Shown here: positions 1 to 9,174 of the stretch, piece after piece | Numbering within the stretch: the stretch's first letter is position 1 | How the letters are laid out: each line of letters starts with the position of its first letter | Assembly (NCBI GenBank): GCA_021788415.1 | Contig: JAJYKR010000001.1 | Coordinates: forward strand, 124,001 to 188,000 | Direction: 5' to 3' | Source: an archaeon | GTDB lineage: Archaea; Thermoproteota; Nitrososphaeria; Nitrososphaerales; UBA183 | Length of the DNA stretch: 64,000 nt | The notes under the pieces: generated by a model | What the model saw: only the letters and a program-made list of their open reading frames with translations | The model's database searches: none | What the model was told of the DNA's origin: nothing | Made by a program: the position numbers and the translations under genes

Positions 1-912
1 CTCGAGCGGCCGGTGATACTCGACAGCTCGAACATACTCTTCGCCTACTCGCTGGCGGTCGACGAGCTCATGAGCAGCAAGGTCCCCCCTCGGGCCCAGT
101 ACCTCAGGGTCATAATGTCCGAGATCAACCGCATCATCTCACACATGTACTTCGTTGCCATCCAGGGGCTCTTCCTGGGCCACACCACGATGATCACCTG
201 GTGCATGGGTGACAGGGACTTCTGGATCGACCTCGCCGAAAGGATAGCAGGCGCGAGGGTGACCTTCGCCTACATCATTCCAGGAGGGGTGAGGAACGAT
301 ATCCCGGAGTTCGCCATAGAGAAGGGGCTCAACACCTGCGACTGGTTCGAGAAACGCATGGATGAGTACGAGAAAATATTCTTCGAAAACCCTATGGTCC
401 ACCAGAGGTCAGACCGCGTGGGTGTCCTGACCGGGGACGACGCCGTCGCCTTCGGCGCCACCGGGACCGTCGCTCGGGCCTCCGGCCTCACTTTCGACGT
501 GAGGAAGGACGAGCCCTACAGCTCCTACTCCGACTTCGAGTTCAAGACGCCGGTGCTTACCCAGGGGGACTCCTGGGCCCGTGCCTACGTCGCGCTGCTT
601 GACATGCGCGAGTCGGTCAAGATAATCAGGCAGGCGCTCAAGGGGCTCCCACAGGGGCCGGTGCGTCTCAAGCTCGGACCCCAGCCCAGGGTCCCGGCGG
701 GGGAAGTGTACGCTCGAACAGAGGCCGCCAGGGGAGAGATGTCGTACCACATAATCAGCGACGGCTCGCCGCGCCCCTACAGGCTGAAGATCGGGGTGCC
801 CTCTGCGAAGAACCTCAGGGTCTTGCCGCACCTTCTGAAAGGGGTCCACGTGGCAGACATCCCGGTGATATACTGGGGCCTGAACTATTGGCCCGTAGAG
901 GCAGACCGCTAG
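1..912 (+). CDS. nuoD: NADH-quinone oxidoreductase subunit D (5' partial)
   Basis: This is the C-terminal part of the 49-kDa/NuoD subunit of a complex I-like enzyme; related archaeal enzymes may use F420H2 or ferredoxin instead of NADH. The frame is open to the window edge, so the start lies outside. Seen: the NuoD pattern with an SEINRIISH helix, an AGAR segment and PGGVRNDIP, followed by the typical C-terminal end in EADR. The cysteine ligands of true NiFe hydrogenase large subunits are absent. Complex I genes normally continue nuoH-nuoI after nuoD, but here the next gene lies on the other strand, so the operon either ends here or is split. The family call is firm; the electron donor is unknown. 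Confidence 0.92.
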   Translation, partial: LERPVILDSSNILFAYSLAVDELMSSKVPPRAQYLRVIMSEINRIISHMYFVAIQGLFLGHTTMITWCMGDRDFWIDLAERIAGARVTFAYIIPGGVRNDIPEFAIEKGLNTCDWFEKRMDEYEKIFFENPMVHQRSDRVGVLTGDDAVAFGATGTVARASGLTFDVRKDEPYSSYSDFEFKTPVLTQGDSWARAYVALLDMRESVKIIRQALKGLPQGPVRLKLGPQPRVPAGEVYARTEAARGEMSYHIISDGSPRPYRLKIGVPSAKNLRVLPHLLKGVHVADIPVIYWGLNYWPVEADR

Positions 913-1017
913 CTCACTCTGAGCTCTGCTTTTGAGACGCAGACAGGTTCAGGGTGTTACAAGGGCACCCATCGTCCAACCTGACCGTCCACAACCGGGT
1001 CAACCGCCCGGGGCTCT

Positions 1018-1950
1018 CTAGGGACGCTTCGCGGGCCCCCCCGCGGGCGCCACGAATGGCTCGGCTTCTGGGGCCCTATCCCCCCTACTGAACAGATACA
1101 CCCCGAACAAGATGAGCACCCCGCCGAAGACCTGAGCCACGGTAATCTGCTCCCCCAGGGCTGCGAGCCCGAAGAACGCCCCGAACAAAGTGGAGGTGGA
1201 CCACACGAGGAGCATCCTGATCGCTCCCAGCCGCTTGACCGCGGCAATGAACATAATCGTCGCCCCCGAGACAGCGAGCGCCAGGAGGACCATGATGGCC
1301 GAAGAGTATGCAGAGAATCCGAAGGGGAACCGCCCGACGAGGAAGAGGGCGGTCAGGGCGCAGCCTCCGATGAGGTTACGGAACTTGCTCAGGAGCGTGG
1401 TGTCGAACCTCTTCGTGGCGAGGACGATTATGTTGTTCTCTACGGCCCACCCAGCCACGGAGCCGAGGATCAGAAGATTCCCGGTCAGCCCCTGGAAGAA
1501 CGCGATGTGGGAGAGATCCAGGTTGGTGGAGACTACCAACAGGCCAGCCACGATGAAGAGCCCCCTGGCTGCCTGTCCACGGCGGAGCCTCTCCCCGAAT
1601 ACAGCGAAGGCGATCACTGTCGTGAACAGCACCTCTCCGTTGGCGAGGAGGGAGGCGTTCACGACGGTGGTCTGGTCGAGTCCCAGGGTGTACATCAGAG
1701 GAGCGAGGCCCGCGCCCACGAGGCCGAAGAACACGAGGTACCGGTAGCTCCCGGGCTCGGGCCTCCTCCTGGGCTGATACAGCAGCAGGATGAGCCCCGA
1801 AAGGAGGAACGTGACGCCGGTGACCACGAGGGGCCCGTTCGTCACGAGCGAGATTTTTGTCAGGGCCGACACCGAACCGGCGCAGATGGACCCCAATATC
1901 GCGTAGAGGTAGCCCCGCCTGGTCTCCGAATCCCTGCCGCTCCGTTCCAA
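1018..1950 (-). CDS. EamA/DMT-family transporter
   Basis: 310-aa integral membrane protein of the drug/metabolite transporter superfamily. About ten hydrophobic helices are visible in two five-helix halves, the usual EamA layout and length. The first half carries the typical GxGLAPLMYTLGLD stretch and the second ends in LGEQITVAQVFGGVLILFGVY, followed by a short Pro/Ala-rich cytoplasmic tail. Substrate unknown (amino acids, nucleotides or drugs are possible in this family). It is convergent with nuoD and about 140 bp from the divergent mscL, so it is probably a single transcription unit. Confidence 0.85.
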   Translation of the reverse strand: MERSGRDSETRRGYLYAILGSICAGSVSALTKISLVTNGPLVVTGVTFLLSGLILLLYQPRRRPEPGSYRYLVFFGLVGAGLAPLMYTLGLDQTTVVNASLLANGEVLFTTVIAFAVFGERLRRGQAARGLFIVAGLLVVSTNLDLSHIAFFQGLTGNLLILGSVAGWAVENNIIVLATKRFDTTLLSKFRNLIGGCALTALFLVGRFPFGFSAYSSAIMVLLALAVSGATIMFIAAVKRLGAIRMLLVWSTSTLFGAFFGLAALGEQITVAQVFGGVLILFGVYLFSRGDRAPEAEPFVAPAGGPAKRP

Positions 1951-2088
1951 CCGTTCTCGGTACCAGGGCAGGGATGTTCGGGAGTTAACCGTGAGGGCGC
2001 CACCGACCGCGGCCGCCCTTGGCGGGAGTTCGGTCGTGGACGCTTAGGGAATCAACACTTAAGTTCGGCGGGCAGCCCTGGCCCTGCG

Positions 2089-2478
2089 ATGTCCTCCGAC
2101 AAGGAGATCATCACCGAGCTTCAGAAGATAAGAGAGCTCCTCACACCAAAGCCAGCCCCGCCCGCCCCGCCTCCTCCCAAGGGCATCTCCGCGGAGTTCA
2201 AGGCGTTCCTCATCAACTACAAGGTACTCGGGCTCGCCGTCGCCTTCATCCTAGGCGTCTATCTGGGGGGCCTGGTCCAGGCCCTGGTGTCTGACCTGTT
2301 ACTCCCAGCGATCGGCATCCCGCTGAGCAGCATAGGCAACCTGAGCACACTCACGGTGACCTTCGCGAACCAGCACTTCTTAATCGGCGGCTTCCTCATA
2401 GCAGTCATCACATTCATCATCGTCGCCTTCGTGATCTTCCTCATCGTCAAGATCGCCAGCCATTACAAGATTCAGTAG
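2089..2478 (+). CDS. mscL: Large-conductance mechanosensitive channel-like protein
   Basis: 129-aa membrane protein resembling MscL, the pressure-relief channel. After residue 40 it has the family's FKAFLINYKVLGLAVAFILG-type first helix leading to a VSDLLLPAIG segment, then a polar loop and a second long hydrophobic helix ending in a basic tail. The N-terminus is unusual: a short charged helix (ITELQKIRELL) and a Pro/Ala linker precede the channel core. The ATG at 2089 is chosen because a TATA-like ACTTAAG lies about 28 nt upstream, suggesting a leaderless mRNA. The next gene downstream encodes an ESCRT-III-like protein. Confidence 0.82.
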   Translation: MSSDKEIITELQKIRELLTPKPAPPAPPPPKGISAEFKAFLINYKVLGLAVAFILGVYLGGLVQALVSDLLLPAIGIPLSSIGNLSTLTVTFANQHFLIGGFLIAVITFIIVAFVIFLIVKIASHYKIQ

Positions 2479-2490
2479 AGCTCTCCCATC

Positions 2491-2496
2491 TTTTTT
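2491..2496 (+). terminator. T-run terminator after mscL
   Basis: Six consecutive T residues directly follow the mscL stop region, typical of archaeal T-rich termination. No strong hairpin is visible. Confidence 0.5.
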
Positions 2497-2557
2497 CATC
2501 CCGCCCCGAAGTGTGAATCGTTAAGCATAGTGTCAAGTGTAATTGCCTCAGTCAGTC

Positions 2558-2608
2558 ATGTCCAACCTCGGCAGAGTAACCTCCGAGGATTACGTTGAGC
2601 AGCAGTAA
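2558..2608 (+). other. Possible 16-codon upstream ORF overlapping cdvB-like start
   Basis: An ATG at 2558 opens a 16-residue frame (begins MSNLGRVTS) that stops at 2606-2608, overlapping the TTG start of the ESCRT-III-like gene in another frame. A TATA-like GTTAAGC lies near 2519-2525, so the first start codon on the mRNA would be this ATG. It could couple translation to the next gene. Unproven. Confidence 0.3.
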
Positions 2609-3236
2609 GTTCGAGAAAGGTTGGAAGACAGAAGAGAAGGAGCCCTTCGGTAAGATGGTCCGGGAGACCGTCCGGGGGCCCCAGGCGATGCGCCCACAGA
2701 TCCAGAAGGCGACCCAGCAGTTGGGCAACGAGATCACGCGGCTGGACCAGGCGATGGGCAGGCTGAAGCAGCGGGAGAATTCCATCTTCAAGAAGACGGT
2801 CACAGCCGTCCAGGCGCACGATCAGGAGTCCAGCAAGGCCTACTCCAACGAGCTCGCCGAAGTCCGCAAGATGGAGAAGATCGTCACCCAGTCGAGGATT
2901 GCCCTGGAGCAGATCAACACCAGGCTACAGACCGTCACTGAAATCGGAGACTTCGCATCCACCATCGCCCCGGCGATTGGAGTGATCAAGAACGTGCGCG
3001 CCACGCTCGGTGAAGCGATGCCCGACGCCCAGGGAACCCTCGGCGAGATAGGGGCGCAGCTCAACTCCATAATGGTGGACGTCGGCCAGATCACAGGGAC
3101 GACCTTCTACCAGGCGGAGAACAGCGAGGAGGCCAACAGGATCCTCGCGGAGGCCTCAGCGGTGGCGGAAAAGCGCATGGCCGATTCCCTCCCCGAGGTC
3201 CCGAACACCGGCCAGTCTATCTTCACTAGCGAGTAA
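2595..3236 (+). CDS. ESCRT-III/CdvB-like (Snf7 domain) protein
   Basis: 213-aa, highly charged, almost wholly helical protein matching the archaeal ESCRT-III/Snf7 fold: a basic N-terminal helix pair (KMVRETVRGP, then repeated Q/K/E heptads to about residue 120), then a Gly/Ala-rich amphipathic region and a more acidic C-terminus. Archaeal CdvB proteins polymerise on membranes for division or vesicle formation. The C-terminal winged helix and a clear CdvC-binding motif are not evident, so this is more like a CdvB paralogue than the main division protein. The TTG at 2595 is used; GAGG at 2585-2588 gives a ribosome site six nt upstream. cdvA and cdvC are not in the window. Confidence 0.8.
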   Translation: MSSSKFEKGWKTEEKEPFGKMVRETVRGPQAMRPQIQKATQQLGNEITRLDQAMGRLKQRENSIFKKTVTAVQAHDQESSKAYSNELAEVRKMEKIVTQSRIALEQINTRLQTVTEIGDFASTIAPAIGVIKNVRATLGEAMPDAQGTLGEIGAQLNSIMVDVGQITGTTFYQAENSEEANRILAEASAVAEKRMADSLPEVPNTGQSIFTSE

Positions 3237-3360
3237 GCGGGCTTCAGGGCGTCTGGCGCAGGCGGTCTCGAAACCCCATTCCTGTGCCCCCCGCGCCCGG
3301 TACATGGCTCGCGGTGCCAGCTTGTCGGCCGTGACATCGGTCTGATCCCCCGGGCGACCG

Positions 3361-4071
3361 CTATGGAGGGGAAGACGTGCTCCAGAGCAGCTCAATGAAC
3401 TGCTTGAAGTGACTCGCGACGGCGGGGCTGTCTATCCACCCGCAGGCAGAGTGGTCTGGCAGGCCGATGAGCGCCACCTTGTCGTCCACAAGAAGGTCGA
3501 AGGCCACCTGGTTCCCTGTCCTGATGTCCACTCCGGGCGGCAGGAGCCCTACCCCTCCCTCGTCACATATCGCCCTCACGCTCACCCCCCTCTCCAACGC
3601 CTCTGAGAGGAGCTCCATGGTCTTGGCATCCTCCAGCCCCATGGCGGGCGCCACCAGCATCACGGTCTCCTTGGCCCCCCTGAGCAACTCGTAGATCTTG
3701 GCAAGGACTTTCTCGCCTCCACGGATGGTGTAGACAAGCTCGGCCTCCAGGGTGGGCTGCGGGCTGTACAGCCTGTCCAGGGCGTCGAACGTCTCCTCGA
3801 CCCTGGCCTCCACCATCGACTTGATGCCGGACGGCTCCTTCGCCCGGTAGGTCGCCGGTTTCTTCACCACCAGATCTGCCCACCCCTTCGAAGCCAGACC
3901 CCTCAGCGCCGTGTACGCACTCGGCTTCGGAATGTCTGCGTCGTCCGCGACCTTCGCCGGGTCCGCCGGCCCCAGGGCCGCCAGTGAGACGTAACACCTC
4001 GCCTCGTACCTCGTGAGCCCAAGATTCTGGAGTTCGTCTAGCACGTCGCTCCTGTGCACGCAGAAAGGCAT
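3361..4071 (-). CDS. TrmB-family transcriptional regulator
   Basis: 236-aa regulator. The N-terminus (residues about 8-75) is the TrmB winged helix, with LGLTRYEARCYVSL and the recognition region PKPSAYTALRGLASKGW. The rest resembles the TrmB effector/phospholipase-D-like region. TrmB proteins sense sugars or other metabolites and repress or activate promoters. It is divergent from geranylgeranyl reductase with only a 44-bp gap that contains promoter elements for both, so it may control that gene and itself. Effector unknown. Confidence 0.88.
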   Translation of the reverse strand: MPFCVHRSDVLDELQNLGLTRYEARCYVSLAALGPADPAKVADDADIPKPSAYTALRGLASKGWADLVVKKPATYRAKEPSGIKSMVEARVEETFDALDRLYSPQPTLEAELVYTIRGGEKVLAKIYELLRGAKETVMLVAPAMGLEDAKTMELLSEALERGVSVRAICDEGGVGLLPPGVDIRTGNQVAFDLLVDDKVALIGLPDHSACGWIDSPAVASHFKQFIELLWSTSSPP

Positions 4072-4081
4072 GGCAAAGCTC

Positions 4082-4088
4082 TTATATA
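4082..4088 (+). promoter_or_regulatory. TATA box in the trmB/geranylgeranyl reductase gap
   Basis: TTATATA is the most AT-rich element in the gap. Its centre lies about 31 nt before the TTG at 4116, fitting transcription starting a few nt before that codon. An AT-rich stretch at about 4092-4099 may serve the opposite gene. Confidence 0.55.
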
Positions 4089-4115
4089 GTATTTTAGTAG
4101 CGTTTGCGACTACTT

Positions 4116-5591
4116 TTGCCAGGGAACCACGACTACGACGTGATCATCGCAGGCGGAGGGATGTCCGGCCTGATCACGGCCGCCTCGATCGGCTACCACT
4201 CGAAGGGCAAAGCACGAATCCTCATCGTCGACAGGAACAAAGAGGACGAACCGGGAAAGAAGACCCACAACGGGTGGACCTGCGGCGACGCAACAAGCAA
4301 GCGCTCTCTGGACTATCTCGCGGAGCACATCGGGATCCGCTACGAGTCCCCCGAGCTCGAGCACCCCGTGAAAGGGGTCTATGTCTACTCCCCCGACAGG
4401 CAGACCAAGGTCCTGTTCGAAGGGGAGGGGTACCTCTTCAACAGGAAACTGGCGCCCCGGAGGCAGGTCAACGACGCCAAAAAGGCCGGGGCGGAGTTCA
4501 TGTATGGGGCCACGGCCGAACGGCTGCTTGCAGAGGGCGGGAAGATCACCGGAGTCTCAGGGAGGAAGTCGGACGGCTCAGCGTTCAGCCTGACCGCCAA
4601 GGTCGTCATCGACGCCACCGGCGCCTCATCCACTTTAAGACGGTTCATGCCGATATCTTCGAAGATTGAGAAGGAAATCGACCCGGACGACGTCGTGGGG
4701 ACCGGCAGGTACATCCTCGACTTCGAGCCCGCGGCGGACCAGCCGTCGTACTTCTCTCCTGACTATTGCATCATACACCTCGACCAGTTCATCGCCCCTG
4801 CGGGCTACGCCTGGGTGTTCCCGAAGGGGAAGAAGAAAGTGAACATAGGCCTCGGGGTCTCTCACTCAGGGCTTGCCAGGAGGAACAGGCGCTTCGGGCT
4901 CGACGACAACCTCCAGTCCCTCATCGACAGGTACCTGGCCGAAAACCCGGTGATCAAGAACTACGCGCAGCCCTCGGACGACGCGAACTCCGGCAACACG
5001 AAGGGCAACTGGCAGGTGCCGGTTAGGCGCCACAACGACTGCATGGTGGCCAACGGCTTCGCCGTGGTGGGTGACGCGGCCTGGATGCCGAGACCCATCG
5101 ACGCCGGGGGCATCAGCCCTTCCATCTACGGCGGTACCATCCTAGGCAAAGTGGTGGCCGAGGCCCTCGAAGCCGGAGACACCGGCGAAGCCGGGCTTTG
5201 GAAGTACAACGTGGAGTACATGAACACCCACGGATACCCCATGGCGAGCTTCGAGGTCCTAAGGAGGTACCTCCAGACCGTCACCGACGACCAGATCAAC
5301 TACGGCATGAAGCACTTCCTCTCAGAGGAGGACGTGAACGCGATCACGGAGAGGAAGCACCCCGAGTTCAACCAGGCCCGCTTCATGAACCCTGCCATGT
5401 GGTACCGGGTCCTCGGTCAACTGTCACTAGCCAGGGGGCTGAGATACACCGTCAAGAAGAGCGCGGCGCTCGTGGAGATCAACCTTGCCTACCCGTCGAC
5501 CCCGCAAGGCTTCGAGGGATGGCAGAAGCGCCTCGGGAGCGAACTCAGGGAGACGGTCGAGAAGTTCAAGCCGCTCGACGTCGCGAACTAG
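4116..5591 (+). CDS. Geranylgeranyl reductase family FAD-dependent oxidoreductase
   Basis: About 491-aa flavoprotein of the archaeal geranylgeranyl reductase family, which saturates the isoprenoid chains of membrane lipids. Seen: an N-terminal FAD-binding motif (DYDVIIAGGGMSGL), a middle region with LIVDRN, and the C-terminal FAD site VVGDAAWMPRPIDAGGI. The extra C-terminal helical domain has the length usual for this family. An in-frame TTG exists at 4104; 4116 fits the TATA position better and gives the normal short lead to the nucleotide-binding strand. Some family members act on other isoprenoids such as quinone tails. Confidence 0.88.
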   Translation: MPGNHDYDVIIAGGGMSGLITAASIGYHSKGKARILIVDRNKEDEPGKKTHNGWTCGDATSKRSLDYLAEHIGIRYESPELEHPVKGVYVYSPDRQTKVLFEGEGYLFNRKLAPRRQVNDAKKAGAEFMYGATAERLLAEGGKITGVSGRKSDGSAFSLTAKVVIDATGASSTLRRFMPISSKIEKEIDPDDVVGTGRYILDFEPAADQPSYFSPDYCIIHLDQFIAPAGYAWVFPKGKKKVNIGLGVSHSGLARRNRRFGLDDNLQSLIDRYLAENPVIKNYAQPSDDANSGNTKGNWQVPVRRHNDCMVANGFAVVGDAAWMPRPIDAGGISPSIYGGTILGKVVAEALEAGDTGEAGLWKYNVEYMNTHGYPMASFEVLRRYLQTVTDDQINYGMKHFLSEEDVNAITERKHPEFNQARFMNPAMWYRVLGQLSLARGLRYTVKKSAALVEINLAYPSTPQGFEGWQKRLGSELRETVEKFKPLDVAN

Positions 5592-5618
5592 ATATAGCCT
5601 AGGGTGGGCTGCGGGCCC

Positions 5619-6017
5619 ATGGTCGCTCTACCCCCAAAGGTCAGGAAGTTCCTCGACGGCAAGCACATCGGCAAGCTGGCCACGGTCATGGACGACGGCT
5701 CGCCCCACGTCACTCCCATCTGGTACATGAGGGAAGGGGACAGGGTGGTCATCAACACAACCACCACCAGGGTGAAGTATCGCAACATCGAGCGCGACGG
5801 GAGGGTCTGCTTCCTCGTCGACGACGGCTATCCATATGTGATCCTATTCGGCAAGGCGAGGATCGCCAGGGAGCGTGATAGGATGAAAGACATCGAGAAG
5901 CTTGCCATCAGATACACGGGCAAGCGGGCGGGGATGAAAGCTGCCAGGACGAGGTTCTGGAATGAGCCCCGGGCCTCCATAGAGATTCTCCCGGAGCGGG
6001 TGGTGGTCGACCTCTAG
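5619..6017 (+). CDS. Pyridoxamine 5'-phosphate oxidase-like flavin/F420-binding protein
   Basis: About 132-aa split-barrel protein. The pattern KLATVMDDGSPHVTPIWYM followed by VVINTTTTRVKYRNIERD is that of PPOX-like F420- or FMN-binding oxidoreductases. The ATG at 5619 is chosen because it removes a Cys/Gly-rich leader and lies about 25 nt after a GATATAG box; a GTG at 5604 is the alternative. It follows geranylgeranyl reductase closely on the same strand. Substrate unknown. Confidence 0.82.
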   Translation: MVALPPKVRKFLDGKHIGKLATVMDDGSPHVTPIWYMREGDRVVINTTTTRVKYRNIERDGRVCFLVDDGYPYVILFGKARIARERDRMKDIEKLAIRYTGKRAGMKAARTRFWNEPRASIEILPERVVVDL

Positions 6018-6018
6018 G

Positions 6019-6609
6019 TCACTTCATCGCGCGGAAGAAGAAGTCAGTCACGAAACGGCTGTAGGTCTCCCGGTCCTGGCTCTTCGCGAAGTGGATGTGC
6101 TGGAAGATGACCCGGTTGAGCATCCCCAGGAGGCAGTCGACGGCCAGCTTCGCATCGGTTTTGCGGAAGTACCCCTTGGATATGGACCTCTCCACCAGCG
6201 TGGCCGCAATCTCCTTGATTTTCTCAAGGTCCTCTGAGACCCTATCCGCGCTCTGCTTGTCGAGCGTCGCCGAGTCTCGCATGTAGAGGCCTATGTCGAA
6301 AGTGTGCTCCGGGAAGGTGGTGAGATACATCGCGATGAACGATTCGAGCCCCTTCCTGGGGTCTGAAGCCTTCGAGGTATGCGACAGCTCCCCGATGAAG
6401 TCCTCCATGGAGATCTGCCTGCGGGCGACGGCATCGAAGAGCCCCTTCTTGCTCCCAAAGTAGTAGTAGATGACCGGGGCTGTGGTTACGGAATCCTTGC
6501 AGATGTCTCGCACTGAGACGTTGGCGAATCCCTTCTCCGCAAACATCCGGGAGGCAACCTGGAGGATCTTCTCCGCGGTCGCGGGGTGCCCCTCAGATTG
6601 CATCGTCAC
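6019..6609 (-). CDS. TetR-family transcriptional regulator
   Basis: 196-aa regulator with the TetR N-terminal helix-turn-helix: EKILQVASRMFAEKGFANVS, then the recognition helix around TTAPVIYYYFGSKKGLFDAV. The remaining alpha-helical part is the ligand-binding and dimer domain, which differs between members. Its stop almost touches the convergent PPOX-like gene, and it is about 40 bp from the end of the thermosome gene on the same strand. Target and ligand are not visible; the PPOX/reductase pair next door is a possible target. Confidence 0.88.
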   Translation of the reverse strand: MTMQSEGHPATAEKILQVASRMFAEKGFANVSVRDICKDSVTTAPVIYYYFGSKKGLFDAVARRQISMEDFIGELSHTSKASDPRKGLESFIAMYLTTFPEHTFDIGLYMRDSATLDKQSADRVSEDLEKIKEIAATLVERSISKGYFRKTDAKLAVDCLLGMLNRVIFQHIHFAKSQDRETYSRFVTDFFFRAMK

Positions 6610-6651
6610 GCGAAGAGCCCAGTTGGCTATTAAGGGTTGACGAAGCTTCCT

Positions 6652-8322
6652 TTAGTCGAAGTCGCCGCCTTCGCCGCCCATCCCACCCGCTCCACCTGGG
6701 GGACCGGCAGGGGCCTTCGACTTACCTGCGGCTATGACGTCGTCAATCCTCAGTATCATCGATGCCGCCTCAGTGGCCGACCTGATGATTTGGATTTTGA
6801 CAGCCAGGGGCTCGAAGACTTGGCGCTGGTACATGTCCTTGATCTTCGCGTCCGCCGCCTCGATGCCGTACCACTTCCCGTTCTCGGTGGCATGCTTGGC
6901 CCTGAACTCTACCTGGGCGTCGATGGGGTCCATCCCTGCATTCAGGGCGAGGGCGAGCGGTATGGCCTCGAGCGCCTCGGCGAACTTCTGGGCAGCAAGC
7001 TGCTCCCTTCCAGACAACTTGTCAGCCCACTTCAGGACCTGGGACGCGGCTTCCGCCTCGGCAGCGCCTCCGCCGGCGACCACGGCCGGCCTCTCGATGA
7101 CATCCTTGGTCACCATCAGCGCGTCATGCAGGGACCTCTCTCCCTCATCCACTATGCGCTGGGTGCCGCCCCTCACCAGGATGGTCACAGCCTTCGGGTT
7201 CTTCGCGTCCTCGATGAACACCCACTTGTCTTCCTCGACCTTCCTCTCCTCGACGTGGCCCGCGTAGCCCAAGTCTGCCGCCGAGAGGTCCTCGAAGTTG
7301 TTCACTACCCTTCCGCCTGTGGCCTTCGCCAGCTTGGTCATGTCTGACTCCTTCGCCCTCCTCACGGCGATGATCCCTGCCTTGGCGAGGTAGTGCTGAG
7401 CGATGTCATCGATGCCCTTCTGGCATATCACGACGTTCGCCCCGACGGCGACTATCTTGTCCACCATCCCCTTCAGCATCTTCGTCTCCTCGTCCAGGAA
7501 CTTCTTCATCATGGTGGGGTCGTTGATGTTCAGCTTCGCATCGAATTCGGTCTTCTCTATCTCGAAGGGTGCGCTCACCAGGGCTATCTTCGCCTTGTCG
7601 GCCGACTTCGGCATCCCGGAGTGGACGACTTCCTTGTCGAGGACGATTCCTTTGATCAGCCTCGTATCCTTGAGCGAGCCGCCCGGCTTCTTCTCGACCT
7701 TGATATTGTCGATGTCGACACGGAACCCCTTCTCCGTCTTTTCAGCGACCGCGAGGGTAGCGTCTACCACGAGCTCGGCTAGGTCCTGCGCCTCCTTGGA
7801 GACCAGCTTGGTCTGCATGCTGGTCCGTGCGACCTTCGTGAGCCATTCCTTGTTGTCAGGGCTGACCTTCTCTGCCACGGCCTCCAGCGCCTCCATGGCT
7901 TTCCTCGACGCCTTCGAGTAGCCGTCGACTATCACGGTCGGATGGACGTCCTTGTCCAGGAGCTCCTCCGCCTTCTCGAGCAGGGCTCCGGCAAGCACGA
8001 CCGCCGAAGTGGTCCCGTCGCCTACCTCGTTGTCGGTGGTCTTTGAGACCTCTACGAGCATCTTGGCGGCCGGGTGCTGTACGTCTATCTCCTTCAGCAT
8101 TGTCGCGCCGTCGTTGGTTATGGTGACGTCGCCCAAGGAGTCCACGAGCATCTTGTCCATGCCCCGCGGGCCGATGGACGTCCTCACGATCTCCGAAATC
8201 AGCTTCGCGGCGGATATGTTGTTCCGCTGCGCTTCTCTTCCTCGGCTCTGGCTCGACCCCTCCTTAAGAATCAGGACGGGCTGCCCGGATTGTGTGACGG
8301 CTGGAATAGCGGTCGTCGACAT
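6652..8322 (-). CDS. thsA: Thermosome subunit (group II chaperonin)
   Basis: About 556-aa archaeal chaperonin that folds proteins in a double-ring ATP-driven chamber in the cytoplasm. Family signatures are plain: [21 protein letters not shown], the ATPase loop [13 protein letters not shown], and a Gly/Met-rich C-terminus ending in acidic residues. The ATG at 8322 (MSTTAIPAV) is preferred over one at 8346, because a TATA-like CTAATATA centres near 8358 on this strand. It is a single gene here; other subunits may lie elsewhere. Confidence 0.96.
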   Translation of the reverse strand: MSTTAIPAVTQSGQPVLILKEGSSQSRGREAQRNNISAAKLISEIVRTSIGPRGMDKMLVDSLGDVTITNDGATMLKEIDVQHPAAKMLVEVSKTTDNEVGDGTTSAVVLAGALLEKAEELLDKDVHPTVIVDGYSKASRKAMEALEAVAEKVSPDNKEWLTKVARTSMQTKLVSKEAQDLAELVVDATLAVAEKTEKGFRVDIDNIKVEKKPGGSLKDTRLIKGIVLDKEVVHSGMPKSADKAKIALVSAPFEIEKTEFDAKLNINDPTMMKKFLDEETKMLKGMVDKIVAVGANVVICQKGIDDIAQHYLAKAGIIAVRRAKESDMTKLAKATGGRVVNNFEDLSAADLGYAGHVEERKVEEDKWVFIEDAKNPKAVTILVRGGTQRIVDEGERSLHDALMVTKDVIERPAVVAGGGAAEAEAASQVLKWADKLSGREQLAAQKFAEALEAIPLALALNAGMDPIDAQVEFRAKHATENGKWYGIEAADAKIKDMYQRQVFEPLAVKIQIIRSATEAASMILRIDDVIAAGKSKAPAGPPGGAGGMGGEGGDFD

Positions 8323-8363
8323 ATGGAATCTGGAACCGGTATACAACCGGTGGTATATTAGAA

Positions 8364-8729
8364 TTACTTGTGGGCCCCTCTTCTGGGGGGAGTCGCCGAA
8401 CCATCAGCGCCGAGGCTGCTCTGGTTCGTCTTGGTCTTGCCCCGACCCCGGATTGCCTTCTCGATGGCTCTGGCGAGGCCGAAGTCCCATGCCGTGACCC
8501 CTCCGGATGAATGGGTCTGCAGGGAAAGTGTGACAGCCGTGTATCTCACGTGGATGTCCGGATGGTGCTCCTGCTTCTCGGCAACCCTCGCGACCTTGTT
8601 GACGAAGAGGATGCCGTCCATGAACTCCTCGAAGTCGTAGGCCTTGGTGATGAATCTCCCTTCCTTCTTCCAACCATCCAATCTCTTCAGTCTGGCGTCA
8701 ACCTCAGCACGGCTCAGGAGCCTGGGCAT
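8364..8729 (-). CDS. Pterin-4a-carbinolamine dehydratase
   Basis: 121-aa PCD/DCoH-like protein. The signature [10 protein letters not shown], followed by [20 protein letters not shown], carries the conserved histidines of the active site that dehydrates 4a-hydroxy-tetrahydropterins. In archaea lacking aromatic hydroxylases, homologues are linked to molybdopterin or pterin recycling. The C-terminus has an extra basic, low-complexity tail. A GTG at 8744 is also possible, but the TATA-like AAATTAAAG at about 8757-8766 favours the ATG at 8729. It lies 42 bp upstream of the thermosome promoter. Confidence 0.88.
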   Translation of the reverse strand: MPRLLSRAEVDARLKRLDGWKKEGRFITKAYDFEEFMDGILFVNKVARVAEKQEHHPDIHVRYTAVTLSLQTHSSGGVTAWDFGLARAIEKAIRGRGKTKTNQSSLGADGSATPPRRGAHK

Positions 8730-8827
8730 AGGCACGCTTGACACTGCCTTGGTCTTTAATTTAGCGAACCGGCAATGCGATTTGACAACGTGCGTTAATC
8801 TGGCCTTTCCCGGATGTTCACGAAATC

Positions 8828-9148
8828 TTGCAGGAGAAGAAGGTCCTCCAGAGCGCAGCGGAGTCTTTAGCCCGAGTCGCGGAGGCGAAGTCCGAGGTCG
8901 CGAGGAGGGCAGACGCGTCCGCCCTATGCCGAAATGTCGAAGGCCTCACCAAACCCAAGTCCCCTTCATCGACAATGAAGAAAGCCGGGATCGCGTTGAT
9001 AGCGGCACCCGACCCTGTGACCGGCGTGGCGGGGGTGGCCCTACTCGCCACGTCATTCGCCATGAAGAGCAAAGAGCCAGCGAAGATCGGCGACATCGCC
9101 GAGGAGACAAGGAAGCTACTCCGCGAAATCCAGTCCTTTAGACTTTAA
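8828..9148 (+). CDS. Small hypothetical protein, helical with hydrophobic core
   Basis: 106 aa, not recognised. The N-terminal half is charged and predicted helical (Ala/Glu/Lys-rich). A Pro-rich turn follows, then a hydrophobic stretch (about residues 52-73, AGIALIAAPDPVTGVAGVAL) that could be one membrane segment or a buried hairpin, and an amphipathic end. The TTG start is supported by a TATA-like GTTAATC about 30 nt upstream. Confidence 0.55.
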   Translation: MQEKKVLQSAAESLARVAEAKSEVARRADASALCRNVEGLTKPKSPSSTMKKAGIALIAAPDPVTGVAGVALLATSFAMKSKEPAKIGDIAEETRKLLREIQSFRL

Positions 9149-9174
9149 GTAACCGAGGGCTCGCCGCATTCTAG

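Noticed and set aside
1507..2088. Long plus-strand open frame running into mscL
   Set aside because: It is antisense to the transporter gene; only the part from ATG 2089 has protein character.
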